Source: Desulfobacula sp.
GTDB lineage: Bacteria > Desulfobacterota > Desulfobacteria > Desulfobacterales > Desulfobacteraceae
NCBI GenBank assembly: GCA_023139225.1
Contig: JAGLNZ010000583.1
Span: 1 to 7,371 of the forward strand
Length of the DNA stretch: 7,371 nt
Reading direction: 5' to 3'
Made by a program: the position numbers and the translations under genes
Shown: positions 6,785 through 7,371 of the stretch, one piece after another
How the letters are laid out: the number at the start of each line of letters is the position of its first letter
Numbering within the stretch: the stretch's first letter is position 1
The notes under the pieces: model-generated
What the model was told of the DNA's origin: nothing
Database searches by the model: none
What the model saw: only the letters and a program-made list of their open reading frames with translations

Positions 6785-6939
6785 TGGATATGATATTTGT
6801 CAAGATTTTTTTAAATAAATCATAGTATATATCAATACTGAATGGACAATATGTGGATCTAAATCTACGAATGGATCTCATTTTACTCGTTCAACTACAC
6901 CGCCTTCTGTTTAGAGAATTTTTGAATTTTGATTATGCT

Positions 6940-7230
6940 TTATAATTTCTCGTTAACCCTATCTCTCAACCCACCACTACACTTAAACGTCACAATCCTT
7001 CTTTTCTTCAACATCATATCCTCCCCAGTAGCAGGATTCCTTCCCTTACGCGGTGATTTTTCATTGACCTGGAATTTACCAAAACCTGATATCATTATAT
7101 CTTCTCCAGATGCCAATGTGGATTTCATGATTTCAAGAAGAGTTTCTAAAGTATCTTTTGCTTCTGACGGCGGCTGGTTATTTTTTTCTGATATTTTTTG
7201 GATGATTGTTGTTTTGGTACAGGTTGTCAA
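6940..7230 (-). CDS. ihfA: HU/IHF-family DNA-binding protein, IHF alpha-like
   Basis: 96 aa, close to the usual length of the family. It has the N-terminal helix-turn-helix body (TKTTIIQKISEKNNQPPSEA...), then GEDIMISGFGKFQV, and the DNA-wrapping arm with RKGRNPATGEDM, where P66 is the residue that intercalates between base pairs, and the closing RRIVTFKCSGGLRDRVNEKL. The 'SGFG.F...' and 'GRNP.TGE' signatures leave little doubt about the family; the GED and RRIVTF features favour IHF alpha over HU, but paralogue assignment is not settled, so the symbol is tentative. The role would be to bend DNA as a dimer in nucleoid, promoter and recombination complexes. The start is TTG at 7230, with AGGAG 9 bases before it; no better start lies upstream. 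It is on the same strand as the kinase, but 254 bases separate them, and the kinase has its own promoter. Confidence 0.92.
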   Translation of the reverse strand: MTTCTKTTIIQKISEKNNQPPSEAKDTLETLLEIMKSTLASGEDIMISGFGKFQVNEKSPRKGRNPATGEDMMLKKRRIVTFKCSGGLRDRVNEKL

Positions 7231-7251
7231 AGATGGATGCTCCTGTATTTT
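7224..7251 (+). promoter_or_regulatory. Candidate plus-strand promoter of a small RNA
   Basis: TTGTCA (7224-7229) is followed after 16 bases by TATTTT (7246-7251), five and four matches to the sigma-70 boxes. It points right, divergent from and overlapping the start of the IHF-like gene, and would begin transcription near 7258. In an AT-rich genome this could be chance. Confidence 0.25.
7240..7244 (-). promoter_or_regulatory. Ribosome binding site that sets the TTG start of the IHF-like gene
   Basis: AGGAG on the minus strand lies 9 bases before TTG 7230-7228, the only start candidate at a workable distance. No in-frame ATG lies nearby upstream. Confidence 0.7.
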
Positions 7252-7273
7252 TTGTATTTACTGCGATAGCTTT

Positions 7274-7292
7274 AAAACCCATACAGGGTTTT
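7274..7292. repeat. Perfect 7-bp hairpin AAAACCC-loop5-GGGTTTT
   Basis: AAAACCC (7274-7280) and GGGTTTT (7286-7292) pair exactly around the 5-base loop ATACA. It lies in the leader of the IHF-like gene when read from the minus strand. On the plus strand one further T follows, then an AT-rich stretch. It could be a weak terminator, a leader hairpin, or a protein-binding inverted repeat. Confidence 0.6.
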
Positions 7293-7313
7293 TATCATTA
7301 TTTCCCTCAGCCG

Positions 7314-7354
7314 AAAACCGGGCCACATGACTTTTTAACAGGCGGTTTTTTTTT
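7314..7354 (+). terminator. Intrinsic terminator-like hairpin reading rightward
   Basis: AAAACCG (7314-7320) pairs with CGGTTTT (7343-7349). CC 7323-7324 also pairs with GG 7341-7342 across a GG bulge, leaving a 16-base loop. A run of nine T (7346-7354) overlaps and follows the stem on the plus strand. No plus-strand protein gene ends here, so either a small RNA ends here or the structure serves another role. Confidence 0.5.
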
Positions 7355-7371
7355 AGGATTAGGATGTTCCT

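Larger units (their letters stand above)
7258..7354 (+). ncRNA. Candidate small RNA of about 97 nt, two hairpins
   Basis: The stretch lies between the candidate promoter at 7224-7251 and the terminator-like hairpin at 7314-7354. It holds no coding frame of note. It would fold as a 7-bp hairpin (7274-7292) and a terminator stem. It does not match a known RNA class that I can recognise. The call rests on position and structure only; the hairpins could instead act on the IHF-like messenger from the minus strand. Confidence 0.25.

Noticed and set aside
7272..7328. Eighteen-residue minus-strand frame in the leader of the IHF-like gene
   Set aside because: No ribosome site and an ordinary length for chance; its codons coincide with the hairpins.
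7311..7328. Sigma-54-like promoter on the minus strand (TGGCCC...CGGC)
   Set aside because: The GG to GC spacing is one base too long and the TTGC element is not present.
6929..7330. Plus-strand open frame of 133 codons
   Set aside because: Antisense to the IHF-like gene, which has unmistakable family signatures.
7245..7354. Riboswitch in the IHF-like leader (TPP- or c-di-GMP-like look of CTGAGGGAAA and AAAGC)
   Set aside because: Only scattered short matches; the conserved cores and pairing of either class are missing.

Overview
The window looks like ordinary chromosome from an AT-rich anaerobic deltaproteobacterium, most likely a sulfate reducer of the Desulfobacterales (Desulfobacter/Desulfobacula type). 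This is judged from family resemblance only: the cyclase subfamily with an HGLTG-type motif, the GAF histidine kinase with a cysteine-bearing tail, and the IHF-like protein are all forms I associate with that group. No tRNA, rRNA, CRISPR array, insertion sequence or transposase was seen.

Layout. Bases 1-731 hold three small genes on the minus strand, probably one transcription unit read right to left: an unrecognised 87-89 aa alpha/beta protein, a 65 aa Com-like zinc-knuckle protein, and a YwbE-family protein cut by the left edge. A 160-base divergent region (732-890) with a good -35 box separates them from a plus-strand group: a 90 aa beta-rich protein that resembles an Sm-like fold by eye, a 108 aa single-pass membrane protein that looks like a shortened pseudopilin, and a very large zinc ribbon/class III nucleotide cyclase/AAA ATPase/TPR protein (1634-5104) that dominates the window. 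This signalling gene converges, across 120 bases without a convincing terminator, on a minus-strand GAF sensor histidine kinase (5225-6685) with its own strong promoter. Further right is an HU/IHF-family DNA-binding protein (6940-7230, minus). The 254 bases between these two hold the kinase promoter and otherwise only AT-rich sequence.

The last 140 bases, upstream of the IHF-like gene, hold two perfect-stem hairpins. The outer one is followed by nine T on the plus strand, and a candidate plus-strand promoter lies about 100 bases before it. Together they could encode a small RNA of roughly 97 nt divergent from the IHF-like gene.

How the parts may work together: the two large proteins are both soluble signalling proteins (a cyclic-nucleotide or NTPase switch and a histidine kinase without a receiver-domain partner nearby), but nothing in the sequence ties them to one pathway. 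The points most worth a second look are the non-canonical residues at the purine-specifying positions of the cyclase, the four-cysteine insert and extra helical segment in the kinase, the small-RNA-like locus at the right end, and the Sm-like small protein. I did not find a convincing new defence or mobile system.
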